This document shows, piece after piece, positions 16,600 to 25,170 of a stretch of 64,000 bases of DNA (position 1 is the stretch's first letter; the number at the start of each line of letters is the position of its first letter). The translations under genes were made by a program, and so were the position numbers. The DNA comes from Brevibacillus brevis (GTDB lineage Bacteria > Bacillota > Bacilli > Brevibacillales > Brevibacillaceae), in NCBI RefSeq assembly GCF_900637055.1, contig NZ_LR134338.1:5362501-5426500 (forward strand), read 5' to 3'. A model generated the notes under the pieces. The model did not search any database, was not told the origin of the DNA, and saw only the letters and a program-made list of their open reading frames with translations.

Positions 16600-18318
16600 A
16601 TGACCGTCAGCTCGTATACATCGATTCTGGAAACGGACAAACGAATCAGAAAAGCTTCTCCTGACCTTGAACCCAAGGTGGAGATGTACAAGCTCTTTCT
16701 TGCTTCTACAGACGCCATTGAAATCCATATGAGTAACCTGACGCATCCTTTGACTACCATCAGAATCTATGACATCCATCGGACAAAACTCGCAGAAGCT
16801 GAGTATAGTCCGAACGCCCCCATCATCCTTCCGTTTTTTCCGGAGGAAGATGGTCTTTACTACGTGCAGCTGACGATTGGGCCTGATCCAGACCCGCAGC
16901 ACACCTATCAACTGCACGTGGATAAGTACAAACGCCTATCGGGGATCATCAATCAATCGGAGGAATTTACCGCAGAAAATGGTCCGTATATGATCGGACC
17001 AGAAGATGTCATCATAGCTGCCGGGACCTCCATCAGCTTTGAAGCAGGTACATCCATCAACGTACGCTGCCAAAACAAGATCGTCGTCCAAAACGATGCC
17101 TCTATTTCATTTCGCGGGGATTCAGACAAACCGGTCGTCGTCATCGGCGCCATTGACGATACAACCGCGCACCGTTGGAATCAGCTCGTGTTGTCTCCCT
17201 TGGCTGAGGCAACCTTCCAGCACATTATTGTGCAATACGACAACGACGAAGACGGGGTGGACTTCCTTACCTCGGCAGCCCCTTTCGTGGCCATCGCCTC
17301 ATCCGTTGAAGAATTCGAGACAACCGTTGCCAAAACGAACTATGTGGAGCGGGCCGCAGTCTTATCTCCCTCTTCTCGCCTGGACTTCATCAAAACCTGG
17401 TTCCAGCAGTCCAGCCCGTATCGCTTCCATATTTTTGGCGACTTCTTGCCTGAGCTTTATTTCGGCATCGATGTCACCACCTTTGCGCGATGGGAAACGG
17501 ATACGAAGCGGATTAATGAAGAACGTGTAGAAGCTGGTGAAATCAATTACTGGGATTTTGTTAACGGCAACTTCACTGCCGATTTGATAGAAGCTACGTA
17601 TCTGTTTGCCAATAATGAGAGCAGCTCAGAGCTGCGAATCCAACGATTGATTGATTTTCTGATCATCGCGCAAAAATGGAGGAGAAAACACGGGTGCTTC
17701 AGCCTGTTCGACATGCTCGACCCGTTCCATGACCACGACGAGGAATTTTACAAAACGTTTGAACAGATGTCGTCCTCCTTCTGGCTCGCGCACAATACGT
17801 CCATTATTCACTGGGATACTCTTTCACGAGAACTCGGCATTTGGCAAAAAGAAAGTTTCTTCGAACGGCAATTCATCAACTCTGTTATGATTCGCCTGCA
17901 CTTTGCAGCCGATCTGCCGTTCTCTCTTCCGGGGTATGGAAACAACATTCCACCTGTCGGCTTTCTCGGTATTTCCATTCACTTTGGCCCGTTCCGCTAT
18001 CCAGAGGATTATCCGGCACCCGAGCCTGAATTCGACGTCAATTACGGCGAACTCTCTACAGCAACCTATGTGAAATTTATGTTCGAATCGTTTCTCAATG
18101 GCAAAACGAATCCCGTCTACACGTGGTGGATACCTACGCAAGCGGATAAGGAGCTGTTTCGAACCTTGCAGGAAAAGGGCATTTCGCTGGATTCCCCTCC
18201 GGAAGATTGGGACCGCGAATTCGTGCAGCCTGCTAGAAAAACGCTGGAGGAGATTCGGGCCTACTATCTTAATCCAACTCTTCGAGAAGACAAAAGGACG
18301 ATGCCCTCCAACTGTTGA
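16600..18318 (+). CDS. Large protein of unknown function
   Basis: 572 residues with no signal peptide or membrane helix. I do not recognise it. Residues about 30-110 look like a beta-sandwich of the pre-peptidase C-terminal type (IEIHMSNL, YDIHRTKLAEAEY, DGLYYVQLTIG). Residues about 125-215 look like a few turns of beta-helix (EDVIIAAGTSISFEAGTS, KIVVQNDASISF). The C-terminal 300 residues are rich in aromatic and acidic residues and probably alpha-helical. ATG at 16600 has AGGAG 10 bases upstream. Terminator upstream and a palindromic element downstream make it a transcription unit of its own, perhaps with the short frame at 18333. Confidence 0.7.
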   Translation: MTVSSYTSILETDKRIRKASPDLEPKVEMYKLFLASTDAIEIHMSNLTHPLTTIRIYDIHRTKLAEAEYSPNAPIILPFFPEEDGLYYVQLTIGPDPDPQHTYQLHVDKYKRLSGIINQSEEFTAENGPYMIGPEDVIIAAGTSISFEAGTSINVRCQNKIVVQNDASISFRGDSDKPVVVIGAIDDTTAHRWNQLVLSPLAEATFQHIIVQYDNDEDGVDFLTSAAPFVAIASSVEEFETTVAKTNYVERAAVLSPSSRLDFIKTWFQQSSPYRFHIFGDFLPELYFGIDVTTFARWETDTKRINEERVEAGEINYWDFVNGNFTADLIEATYLFANNESSSELRIQRLIDFLIIAQKWRRKHGCFSLFDMLDPFHDHDEEFYKTFEQMSSSFWLAHNTSIIHWDTLSRELGIWQKESFFERQFINSVMIRLHFAADLPFSLPGYGNNIPPVGFLGISIHFGPFRYPEDYPAPEPEFDVNYGELSTATYVKFMFESFLNGKTNPVYTWWIPTQADKELFRTLQEKGISLDSPPEDWDREFVQPARKTLEEIRAYYLNPTLREDKRTMPSNC

Positions 18319-18332
18319 GGTCGGGAGAAGCC

Positions 18333-18491
18333 ATGCCACATTTTGAGAGAGATGATCTTTTGTTTCATCATCTTGTAACCTGTAGAAAGTATTTGGATTT
18401 AAGATCTTCTGAATTAACGTTCAGGGAAGCACAAAAAGCTACGTGGAAAGAAGCGCATTTCCAGTCCAAGCGCCTCTGGAGCCCTACTTAG
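18333..18491 (+). CDS. Possible small protein running into palindromic element C1
   Basis: A 52-codon frame starting with ATG, 5 bases after GGGAG and 15 bases past the preceding stop. The first 34 residues (MPHFERDDLLFHHLVTCRK onward) look protein-like, charged and possibly helical; the last 18 or so are encoded inside element C1. It may be a real gene whose 3' end was replaced by the element, or chance. Confidence 0.28.
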   Translation: MPHFERDDLLFHHLVTCRKYLDLRSSELTFREAQKATWKEAHFQSKRLWSPT

Positions 18492-18643
18492 CGTAGGAAT
18501 GAATGGCGGGGAATTTCAGCTTCACCTATGAGATACTTCCTCGAAATTGTCTACGTTTGAAGCGAAGCGGCCAGTCAATCCCCCCTTGCGGGGCGGAGGC
18601 CGAAGCGTAGACTGAAAATGCGCTTCTTTCCCCCACTACAGCT
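18438..18643 (-). repeat. Long palindromic element, type C copy 1
   Basis: A 206-bp imperfect palindrome. Outer arms are GAAGCGCATTTCCAGTC and a near-complement GACTGAAAATGCGCTTC. The left tip is GCTACGTGGAAAGAAG; the right tip, on the minus strand, is AGCTGTAGTGGGGGAAAG and touches the stop codon of speD. Inside are GGCGGGGAATTTCAGCTTCA and CGAAGCGGCCAGTCAATCCC, shared with copy 2 at 49284-49505. Confidence 0.86.
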
Positions 18644-18644
18644 A

Positions 18645-19454
18645 CTAATTCACAAAATTTTTCCCATAGTAAATCTCGTCCATCTCTATTTGCAATTGCT
18701 TCGTAATATCCTCCTGCTCCTCCGGTGTCAGCTTATCCTTCGTGTATCCGAACAAATAATTGTTCAGATCAAATTCCCTACGCTTGCATTTGGTATGGAA
18801 AATATTATCTTGGTATACATTCACATCAATCATGTGGAACAATTCCTTAATTTCCTCGGGAATATAATTTTGGATCGAACTGATGTCGTGATCGATAAAC
18901 AGCTTGTATCCATGTATATCCCGGGTAAATCCGCGCACCTTGTAATCAATTGTCATCAAGTCTGTATCAAACGAACGAATTAAATAATTGAGTGCTTTGA
19001 GCGGAGAAATTTCGCCACAAGTCGACACGTCGATATCGGCCCGGAATGTACTGATGCCCTCCGTCGGATGGTACTCTGGGTATGTATGCACCGTAATATG
19101 GCTCTTGTCCAATTGCAGCACCACATTTTCAGGCAAAGGTCCGGGGGATTCCTCATAAGATTCAGTAGGGACTTCTACGACTGGCCCCTCTGAAACAAGA
19201 ACAGTGACGCTCGCGCCTTGTGGTACATAATCTTGTTGGGCGACATTCAGTATATGTGCACCGATAATATCCGACACGTTTTTCAGGATATTCGTCAATC
19301 GCTCTGCATTGTATTGTTCATCTATGTATTCGATATACGCTTCGCGTTCCGCTTTTGTTTTCGTGTAGCAGATGTCGTACATGTTGAAGCTGAGCGACTT
19401 GGTCAAATTGTTGAAGCCATGCAGCGTAACGTTTTGTTCTGTTTTTTGTTCCAA
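18645..19454 (-). CDS. speD: S-adenosylmethionine decarboxylase proenzyme
   Basis: 269 residues, the long (E. coli-type, about 264-residue) SpeD class. The self-cleavage site is in LDKSHITVHTYPE, with Lys117-Ser118; the serine becomes the pyruvoyl group. The enzyme makes decarboxylated AdoMet, the aminopropyl donor for spermidine. Other family blocks seen are FRADIDVSTCGEISPLKALNYL (in part) and KVRGFTRDIHGYK. The start is TTG at 19454, 9 bases after a GGGGG site; no better ATG is in frame. No speE gene is nearby. Element C1 begins at the stop codon and probably forms the 3' end of the transcript. Confidence 0.93.
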   Translation of the reverse strand: MEQKTEQNVTLHGFNNLTKSLSFNMYDICYTKTKAEREAYIEYIDEQYNAERLTNILKNVSDIIGAHILNVAQQDYVPQGASVTVLVSEGPVVEVPTESYEESPGPLPENVVLQLDKSHITVHTYPEYHPTEGISTFRADIDVSTCGEISPLKALNYLIRSFDTDLMTIDYKVRGFTRDIHGYKLFIDHDISSIQNYIPEEIKELFHMIDVNVYQDNIFHTKCKRREFDLNNYLFGYTKDKLTPEEQEDITKQLQIEMDEIYYGKNFVN

Positions 19455-19659
19455 GCGTCATTTCCCCCTGTGGTAGCATCCAAAACTCGTTTGCTCTTAC
19501 TTTTTCCTCCATCTCGTTCATAAATACCCGTTACTTTTGTCCTAACCAAAAATGATTCAATAGCATTAGGGAAACTTGACAGAATCTGGTTCTAATCCCC
19601 TGGGTTTAGTGATAAAATATCGAAGTGTGTCAAAATTTAGAAGAAAGGGGGAAATTATC

Positions 19660-20013
19660 ATGCATTGGTATACAAGCGTATTGAAAAAATACGTCGCTTT
19701 TACAGGAAGAGCTAGACGTCAAGAATATTGGATGTTCACTTTGTTCAACATCATCGTATCTCTGGTAATTGCTCTCGTAGACTCATTACTTGGTACTGCA
19801 TCTGTTTTGGGCTTGATCTATTCACTGGCAGTATTACTGCCTAGTTTGAGCGTAACTGCTCGCCGATTGCACGATACTGGAAGAAGCGGTTGGTGGATCC
19901 TTCTCTCGTTTATTCCTTTTATCGGTGCAATTATTTTGATCGTATTCTTGTGCCAAGACAGCCAAGGAGACAACCAGTACGGTGCGAATCCAAAATCATC
20001 GCAATCCTTCTAA
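19660..20013 (+). CDS. DUF805 small membrane protein
   Basis: 117 residues with the DUF805 pattern: HWYTSVLKKYVAFTGRARRQEYWMF (in parts), three or four hydrophobic segments, and SVTARRLHDTGRSGWW near the C-terminus. Function unknown; E. coli YhaH/YhaI belong here. ATG at 19660 has AAAGGGGG about 8 bases upstream; the frame extends upstream to 19576 without a ribosome binding site. Confidence 0.85.
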   Translation: MHWYTSVLKKYVAFTGRARRQEYWMFTLFNIIVSLVIALVDSLLGTASVLGLIYSLAVLLPSLSVTARRLHDTGRSGWWILLSFIPFIGAIILIVFLCQDSQGDNQYGANPKSSQSF

Positions 20014-20024
20014 TGTCTCCATCG

Positions 20025-20052
20025 CCTCTCCTCATAAGGGAGAGGTTTTTTA
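20025..20052 (+). terminator. Terminator after the DUF805 gene
   Basis: CCTCTCC/GGAGAGG stem with seven T following, 12 bases past the stop. Confidence 0.87.
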
Positions 20053-20065
20053 TTTTTCGCCCAAA

Positions 20066-20104
20066 GAAAAAACGGCAGTTCGGGGCTCCCCAAATGCCGT
20101 TTTT
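20066..20104 (-). terminator. Terminator of the sugar catabolic cluster
   Basis: AAACGGCA/TGCCGTTT stem with GGGG/CCCC in the upper part and T tracts on both strands. It ends the minus-strand cluster and backs up the terminator of the convergent DUF805 gene. Confidence 0.87.
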
Positions 20105-20115
20105 CCGCTACCGTT

Positions 20116-20988
20116 TTACGCCTCGTCCCAAAAACGTCGCAGGTTGTCCATTCCAATCTTGGAACCTTCTCGACAATCCTCCATGCCTTCGAACTCGACC
20201 GTGATATAGCCATCATAGCCGGACTGCTTTACCAGCTTGACGACCTCACGGATGTTGATGTCGCCTTGTCCCACTATCGCTCCACGCAAAAAGTTGCCAT
20301 TGACGGTCTTGAACCATTTGCCTGCGCCTGGATCATGGTAGGAAGGACGGAAGTAGAAATCTTTGAAATGCACGAGCGAAGCGTAAGGCAGATTTTTTTG
20401 CACACCGACCAGCGAAGCCTCGTCTACGCACATGAAGTTTCCGATATCCAGCGTCGTTTTGAAATTCGGGCGGTTGACCTCATGCAAGACACGCTGCACG
20501 CGATCGCTTGCCTGCACCAGCCAGCCGTGATTCTCGATTGTCGTCGTTATTCCGAATTGCGCGGCATAATCAGCGATTCGGCGGCTTCCCTCGACCATCT
20601 CAGCCAAATGCTTTTCGAAGTACTCGATCGTCGTCTCCTCTACGGGAACAGTAAAGGCGGACACATCGTGGCGCATATGCTTGATACCCATGCGGTCCAG
20701 CAGATCGACATGTGTTTTTACACGTGCGACCTCTGCTTCGAAGGCTTCTTCGTCTGGTTGAATAAAGTTGGTCGGCATCGAATAGTTGGACAGCTCAATC
20801 CCTACCGCTTTTGCCTTATCCCGAACAGCGTCTGCCAATTCGTAGTTATCGACCAGTGTAAAACCGTACGGTACGATTTCCATGTGCTCGCCACCGTTAT
20901 CCGCGATCCATTGCACGACATCCAGTACGTCCATTTCCCCAGCTCGGATAGCTGTCAGCAGACTGTAAGTGCTCAATCCAATTTTCAT
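20116..20988 (-). CDS. Sugar phosphate isomerase/epimerase-like TIM barrel
   Basis: 290 residues of the AP-endonuclease-2 / xylose-isomerase-like fold (IGLSTYSL at the first strand, then IENHGW, LDIGNFM, VHFKDFYF and GYDGYITVEFEG carrying the usual metal-binding Glu, Asp, His and Glu). The family includes epimerases, isomerases, dehydratases and 3-keto-glycoside lyases. Together with the Gfo/Idh/MocA genes upstream this suggests processing of an oxidised sugar. ATG at 20988 has GAGGTGG 5 bases upstream; a GTG at 20997 overlaps that site. It is the last gene of the minus-strand cluster, with a terminator after it. Confidence 0.85.
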   Translation of the reverse strand: MKIGLSTYSLLTAIRAGEMDVLDVVQWIADNGGEHMEIVPYGFTLVDNYELADAVRDKAKAVGIELSNYSMPTNFIQPDEEAFEAEVARVKTHVDLLDRMGIKHMRHDVSAFTVPVEETTIEYFEKHLAEMVEGSRRIADYAAQFGITTTIENHGWLVQASDRVQRVLHEVNRPNFKTTLDIGNFMCVDEASLVGVQKNLPYASLVHFKDFYFRPSYHDPGAGKWFKTVNGNFLRGAIVGQGDINIREVVKLVKQSGYDGYITVEFEGMEDCREGSKIGMDNLRRFWDEA

Positions 20989-21033
20989 CAGTTCCACCTC
21001 ATTCGATTGATTGTATAGAAAGGCTACTGCTCA

Positions 21034-22029
21034 TCATGATGAGAAATGCAGCTTGTTGATAGTCACGACTTGCTTGAGACGATGGGATTCATAGGCTGCC
21101 TTCACTACTTCGAGTGTCCGCAGTCCATCCTCTCCTGTAATAGACGGAGGTCTGCCTTCTATGACATTTTGCACAAAATCTCCGATAAGCCGCTGATCCA
21201 TATCCACAGCCCAAGGTAAATGTTGCAGCTTCGAATCGCGGTCATTGTAATAGAGCGCGTGTTGCTTGAACACATCGACGTCCAACGTGCCTTTGGTGCC
21301 GACAATCCGCATCGTCACATCTCCCCACGTCGGGAACGTCTTCGGCCGCGACCAGCTCGGATCAATTCCGACGATCACGCCAGACTCCATTTCCACGGAA
21401 ACCAGTCCGCAGTCCTCTACCTCAATCTCGTAAAAGCGTGTGTCCAGCTCAGCGTAGACGCTTTTTACTTCGTCTTGGAGCATCCAGCGTACGAGGTCCA
21501 TCAGATGGACGATGTGATCCGTCGCTGCCCCGCCTCCAGACAGCTCTTTTTCAATAAACCAGCCACCTGGCATTTGTCCGTGGTTCGTTCCATCGATGGC
21601 GAGAATGTTTCCGAGAGTACCTGATTGAACGATCTGCTTCACGTTTTCCATCACGGGTGTAAAACGGACAGGATAGGCAATTTGAAGTATGACACCCTCC
21701 TCTTTGCAGACCTGAATCATTTCGCGTGCATCCGCAATCTCGGTGGCAATTGGTTTCTCGCACAGAATGTGCTTTTTCGCTCGCGCTGCCGCAATCACGT
21801 GCTCCTTGTGCTTGGCATTCTCCGAGCAAATAATGACCGCATCGATACCGGATTGCAAAAAGGCTTGCAGATCCTTGTAAAAATCGAGTTGGTAGGCAGT
21901 GGCCATTTCCTCTCCACGGCGCGAGTTATCATCCCAGACTGCTATCAGCTGCGCATCGGGGTGCTTTTGCAAATATGCAGCGTAGCTATGCGCATGCATA
22001 TGGGCGAAGCTGACGATTCCTACCTTCAT
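21034..22029 (-). CDS. Gfo/Idh/MocA-family oxidoreductase
   Basis: 331 residues: an N-terminal Rossmann domain (KVGIVSFAHMHAHSY) and the catalytic motif EKP at 91-93 (HILCEKPIATE), followed by the alpha/beta substrate domain with GGAATDHIVHLMDLVRWM (in part), where the active-site Asp and His lie. The family oxidises or reduces sugars and cyclitols with NAD(P). Start ATG at 22029 shares its first base with the stop of the upstream gene (TGATG), so translation is coupled; GGAGG lies 9 bases upstream. Confidence 0.9.
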   Translation of the reverse strand: MKVGIVSFAHMHAHSYAAYLQKHPDAQLIAVWDDNSRRGEEMATAYQLDFYKDLQAFLQSGIDAVIICSENAKHKEHVIAAARAKKHILCEKPIATEIADAREMIQVCKEEGVILQIAYPVRFTPVMENVKQIVQSGTLGNILAIDGTNHGQMPGGWFIEKELSGGGAATDHIVHLMDLVRWMLQDEVKSVYAELDTRFYEIEVEDCGLVSVEMESGVIVGIDPSWSRPKTFPTWGDVTMRIVGTKGTLDVDVFKQHALYYNDRDSKLQHLPWAVDMDQRLIGDFVQNVIEGRPPSITGEDGLRTLEVVKAAYESHRLKQVVTINKLHFSS

Positions 22030-22931
22030 CACTCGTCACCTCCGTGCATGAGCTTCACAGGTTGTCCCGTCTTTACCGATTCTCTTGCCGCCGAAGCGAT
22101 ATCGAGAGCCCCGAGCAGATCACATGAGTGCAGACGTGCCACTTCCTGTTTCTGTACACAGCGAATGAAATGCTCCCGCTGTCGCTGCATCAGGTCCATC
22201 TCTGGGAATGATGTCGACAGAAACTGCTCTCCCCGACTCCAGCGTATGGGGGTACTTTCCCGGCTATCATGCGCAATCATTCCTAAATCACCGGTAAGCT
22301 CAAAGGAAGCATGTTCTGCCCCCTCCGCCCAAGATAGCTCTACATGGGCAATTGCCCCGCCTGCCATTCGGAGCATGACTAGCGCATAATGGACGATCTG
22401 TCCTGACTCATTCGTGTGCTTGACCTCTCGCGCCATCACTCGCTCAACCTCGCCGAACGTCCAGCGCAACCAATCGAATTCACGTATTCCAAGGGCTTGA
22501 AAAATGCATTTCCCTACATTTTCAGCCGATGCAGGAGCACCTCTTCGCAAGCGAATGACGCCTGCTTTACCTATGGCCCCATTCTTTATTTGTTCGTGCG
22601 CTTGCTCGTATTCTGGAGCAAAACGCAGCGTATTGGCGAATTGCAGCACGATATCATGCTGATCGCACAAACTGATTCCTTCACGCCCTAGAGCAGAACC
22701 CTCTGCACATAAAATATGCTTTCCCGCCTGGGCAGCCAGCGTCACCCATGGATCAATACTGTCCGTAATCGAGCCAATCTCCACGATATCCACTTCTGTT
22801 CCCTGCAAAATTTCGCGCAAAGAAGACAAGCTGTCTGCCACACCTACAATCTCTGCCTCTTTGATCCGAAGCCAAGCCTGCGACTCTTTGATGCTTGTTC
22901 CCGCTTCCCCTGCGACCACAACTTTTACCAT
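22029..22931 (-). CDS. Gfo/Idh/MocA-family protein lacking the EKP motif
   Basis: 300 residues that follow the Gfo/Idh/MocA layout (an HILC segment before the motif, then ALGIREFDWLRWTFGEVE and the C-terminal DLLGALDIASAARES helix). Two hallmarks are missing: the EKP catalytic triplet is AEG at 76-78, and the nucleotide-binding loop reads AGEAGTS instead of GxGxxG/A. It may be a non-catalytic partner of the intact paralogue, to which it is translationally coupled. ATG at 22931 has AGGAGG upstream. Confidence 0.82.
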   Translation of the reverse strand: MVKVVVAGEAGTSIKESQAWLRIKEAEIVGVADSLSSLREILQGTEVDIVEIGSITDSIDPWVTLAAQAGKHILCAEGSALGREGISLCDQHDIVLQFANTLRFAPEYEQAHEQIKNGAIGKAGVIRLRRGAPASAENVGKCIFQALGIREFDWLRWTFGEVERVMAREVKHTNESGQIVHYALVMLRMAGGAIAHVELSWAEGAEHASFELTGDLGMIAHDSRESTPIRWSRGEQFLSTSFPEMDLMQRQREHFIRCVQKQEVARLHSCDLLGALDIASAARESVKTGQPVKLMHGGDE

Positions 22932-22982
22932 GATCCTGCTCCTCCTCTCCTCGAGCTTTCTGTACTGCTAGACACACCCCTC

Positions 22983-24185
22983 TTATAGCGAAAACTGAAA
23001 CGTATCCTGCAATAAAACAGCAGCAGCTCCTGCGACCTCTACATTTTCACCCAACGAATTCAGCCGAATCTCCAGTTCCTCCGTCAAGATTCCATGCGCG
23101 TATTCCCCCACGTATTCTTTTACTTTGGCAATCAACAGCTCATTTCCGAAGGCAATTTCACCACCTAGAATCATGACCTCCGGATTGAACAAATGAATCA
23201 GATTGACCAGTCCCGAAGCCAAATAAGAAGCCGTTTCCTCCAAGATGCTGACCGCAAGCGGGTCCTGCTCTGCCAAGGCCTGACGAAACACCGCAGGAGT
23301 AATCCGGCCAACATCCTGCTCCACCAAATCCGAGATGCGGCTCGACTTTCCTTTCGCAAGCGAGGAGACCAGCTTGGAGTAAATCGTTGGCCAGCTCACG
23401 TAATTTTCCAGACAGCCAATATTGCCGCAGTCGCACCGCACACCTGCCCGATCAATCGTGGTATGACCGAACTCACCCGCCCCGCCTTTAAAGCCTCTGT
23501 AGATGGCACCGTTCATCAAAATACTGGCTCCCAATCCATCCCCAAGCGTGACGTACAGCATGTTTTGATAATGACTGAAATCCCCGATGGTCTTCTCGGC
23601 TAGCAAGTACGCATTCGTGTCGTTATCCAGCCATGTTTTCAACTGGAAACGCTGCTCGATCATTTCTTTTACAGGGGCATTCTGCAAGCGGAGCTTCGGA
23701 TTGTAGCGAATCACCCCATGGACCGAGTCTACGATGCCTTGTGTGACAATCGAGATTCCCATGCATGTCTCCAGACTCGCGGCTCCACGCAAAAATTGCT
23801 CAATAATCTCCATCAAATAAGCGAGGACACTCTCTCCTTGGTACGGCTTGATCGAGTGCACTTCCTTTCGCTTGACCGCGGCTTCCAGATTCATCTCGGC
23901 AATCGTAATCTTCGAGCCGGAGATCGAAATACCGATCAGAAAACGACTGTCAGGAGAGAACTGGACCAATATTGGTTTTCGTCCGCCATTTGACTCTCCT
24001 GTTCCCACCTCGCATACGAACGAGTCACGAATCAACTCACTGACAGCCGAGGTCACGGTGGTAGGACTCAGTTTGTTCCGCTTCGCTATTTCACTCCGGG
24101 AAATGGGGCCGTAATGACGGATCGTATCGAATATGATGGAGCGATTCAGTTCCTGGATCAGTTTTAAATCACCCGTCCTACGCAT
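22983..24185 (-). CDS. ROK-family transcriptional regulator (XylR/NagC type)
   Basis: 400 residues: an N-terminal winged helix (ISRSEIAKRNKLSPTTVTSAV, about 27-47) and a ROK sugar-kinase-like domain with LDNDTNAYLLAE, GEFGHTTI and the zinc motif CDCGNIGCLE. Such proteins repress sugar genes and release DNA on binding the inducer. It sits inside the operon it probably controls. Likely operators are the palindromes at 30833-30857 and 31929-31953. ATG at 24185 has AAAGG upstream; an extension to 24227 lacks a site and would overlap the transporter gene. Confidence 0.9.
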   Translation of the reverse strand: MRRTGDLKLIQELNRSIIFDTIRHYGPISRSEIAKRNKLSPTTVTSAVSELIRDSFVCEVGTGESNGGRKPILVQFSPDSRFLIGISISGSKITIAEMNLEAAVKRKEVHSIKPYQGESVLAYLMEIIEQFLRGAASLETCMGISIVTQGIVDSVHGVIRYNPKLRLQNAPVKEMIEQRFQLKTWLDNDTNAYLLAEKTIGDFSHYQNMLYVTLGDGLGASILMNGAIYRGFKGGAGEFGHTTIDRAGVRCDCGNIGCLENYVSWPTIYSKLVSSLAKGKSSRISDLVEQDVGRITPAVFRQALAEQDPLAVSILEETASYLASGLVNLIHLFNPEVMILGGEIAFGNELLIAKVKEYVGEYAHGILTEELEIRLNSLGENVEVAGAAAVLLQDTFQFSL

Positions 24186-24207
24186 GTAACCATCCCTTTT
24201 ATTCAAA

Positions 24208-25170
24208 TCACAAATGGCAAGCGACAAAATGATCTCGGTCTGCCGCTTCGCGCAATGCAGGCGGTGTCACCTTGCATATGTCCATCACGAACGGACAGCG
24301 CGTATGAAACAGACAGCCTGACGGCGGATTCACCGGGCTCGGCACATCTCCCTGTAAAATGATCCTCTCCCGCTTCGCTCGTGGATCAGGAATCGGAACC
24401 GAAGAGAGCAACGCTTTTGTATACGGATGCCGGGGATTGGCAAAAATCATTTCCTTCGGGCCGGATTCTACGAGACTCCCCAAATACATCACGCCGATCT
24501 TGTCGCTAATATGCTCGACCACGCTCAAATCGTGGGAAATAAATAAATAGGTTAAATGAAATTCTTCCTGCAAATCTTTTAGCAAATTCAAGATTTGCGA
24601 TTGAATTGACACATCGAGAGCAGAGACCGGCTCATCCGCGACGATCAGCTTCGGCTTCAAAATCAAGGCACGAGCGATTCCGATACGTTGCCGTTGCCCT
24701 CCACTGAATTCATGGGCGAATTTCTCCGCATGATAGCTGGAGAGCCCGACGACCTCGAGCATCTCAGCGACAACCCGATCCCGCTCTTGGGCAGACAGCT
24801 TCGTATGAATGAGAAGAGGCTCTGCTACCACATCGCGAATTTTCATCCGCGGATTCAATGAGGCGTACGGGTCCTGAAAAACCATCTGTACCTGCTTGCG
24901 CACTTCCCGCAGCTTTGTTTCGTTCATCTTGGAGATTTCTTCTCCATTGATCCAAATCTTGCCCTCATCCGGCATCAACAATCGTGTGACCAAGCGCCCT
25001 GTCGTCGACTTGCCGCAGCCACTCTCTCCGACCAGACTGAACGTTTCGCCTTCCTTGATCTCGAATGAAACGTGATTCACTGCCTTTACGCTTTTTTTGC
25101 TGCTTAATAGACCGCTATCAATCGGGAACGTTTTTTTGATACCGTCTACCACGAGCAGTGATTTAGACAT
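24208..25170 (-). CDS. Opp/Dpp-type ABC transporter ATPase, OppF/DppF-like
   Basis: 320 residues. Walker A GESGCGKST, signature FSGGQRQR, Walker B LIVADEPVSALD, and the C-terminal oligopeptide-transporter extension with cysteines (GCLFHTRCPF, MDICKVTPP) that in this family can bind an iron-sulfur cluster. It energises import with the OppD-like partner whose stop overlaps its start region. ATG at 25170 (11 bases after AAGG) or ATG 25176 (5 bases) are both possible. Confidence 0.92.
   Translation of the reverse strand: MSKSLLVVDGIKKTFPIDSGLLSSKKSVKAVNHVSFEIKEGETFSLVGESGCGKSTTGRLVTRLLMPDEGKIWINGEEISKMNETKLREVRKQVQMVFQDPYASLNPRMKIRDVVAEPLLIHTKLSAQERDRVVAEMLEVVGLSSYHAEKFAHEFSGGQRQRIGIARALILKPKLIVADEPVSALDVSIQSQILNLLKDLQEEFHLTYLFISHDLSVVEHISDKIGVMYLGSLVESGPKEMIFANPRHPYTKALLSSVPIPDPRAKRERIILQGDVPSPVNPPSGCLFHTRCPFVMDICKVTPPALREAADRDHFVACHL

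Noticed and set aside
19318..19521. A 67-codon frame overlapping the start of speD, considered as a leader peptide
   Set aside because: It runs far into speD out of frame, and its ATG has no ribosome binding site; no sign of attenuation was found.
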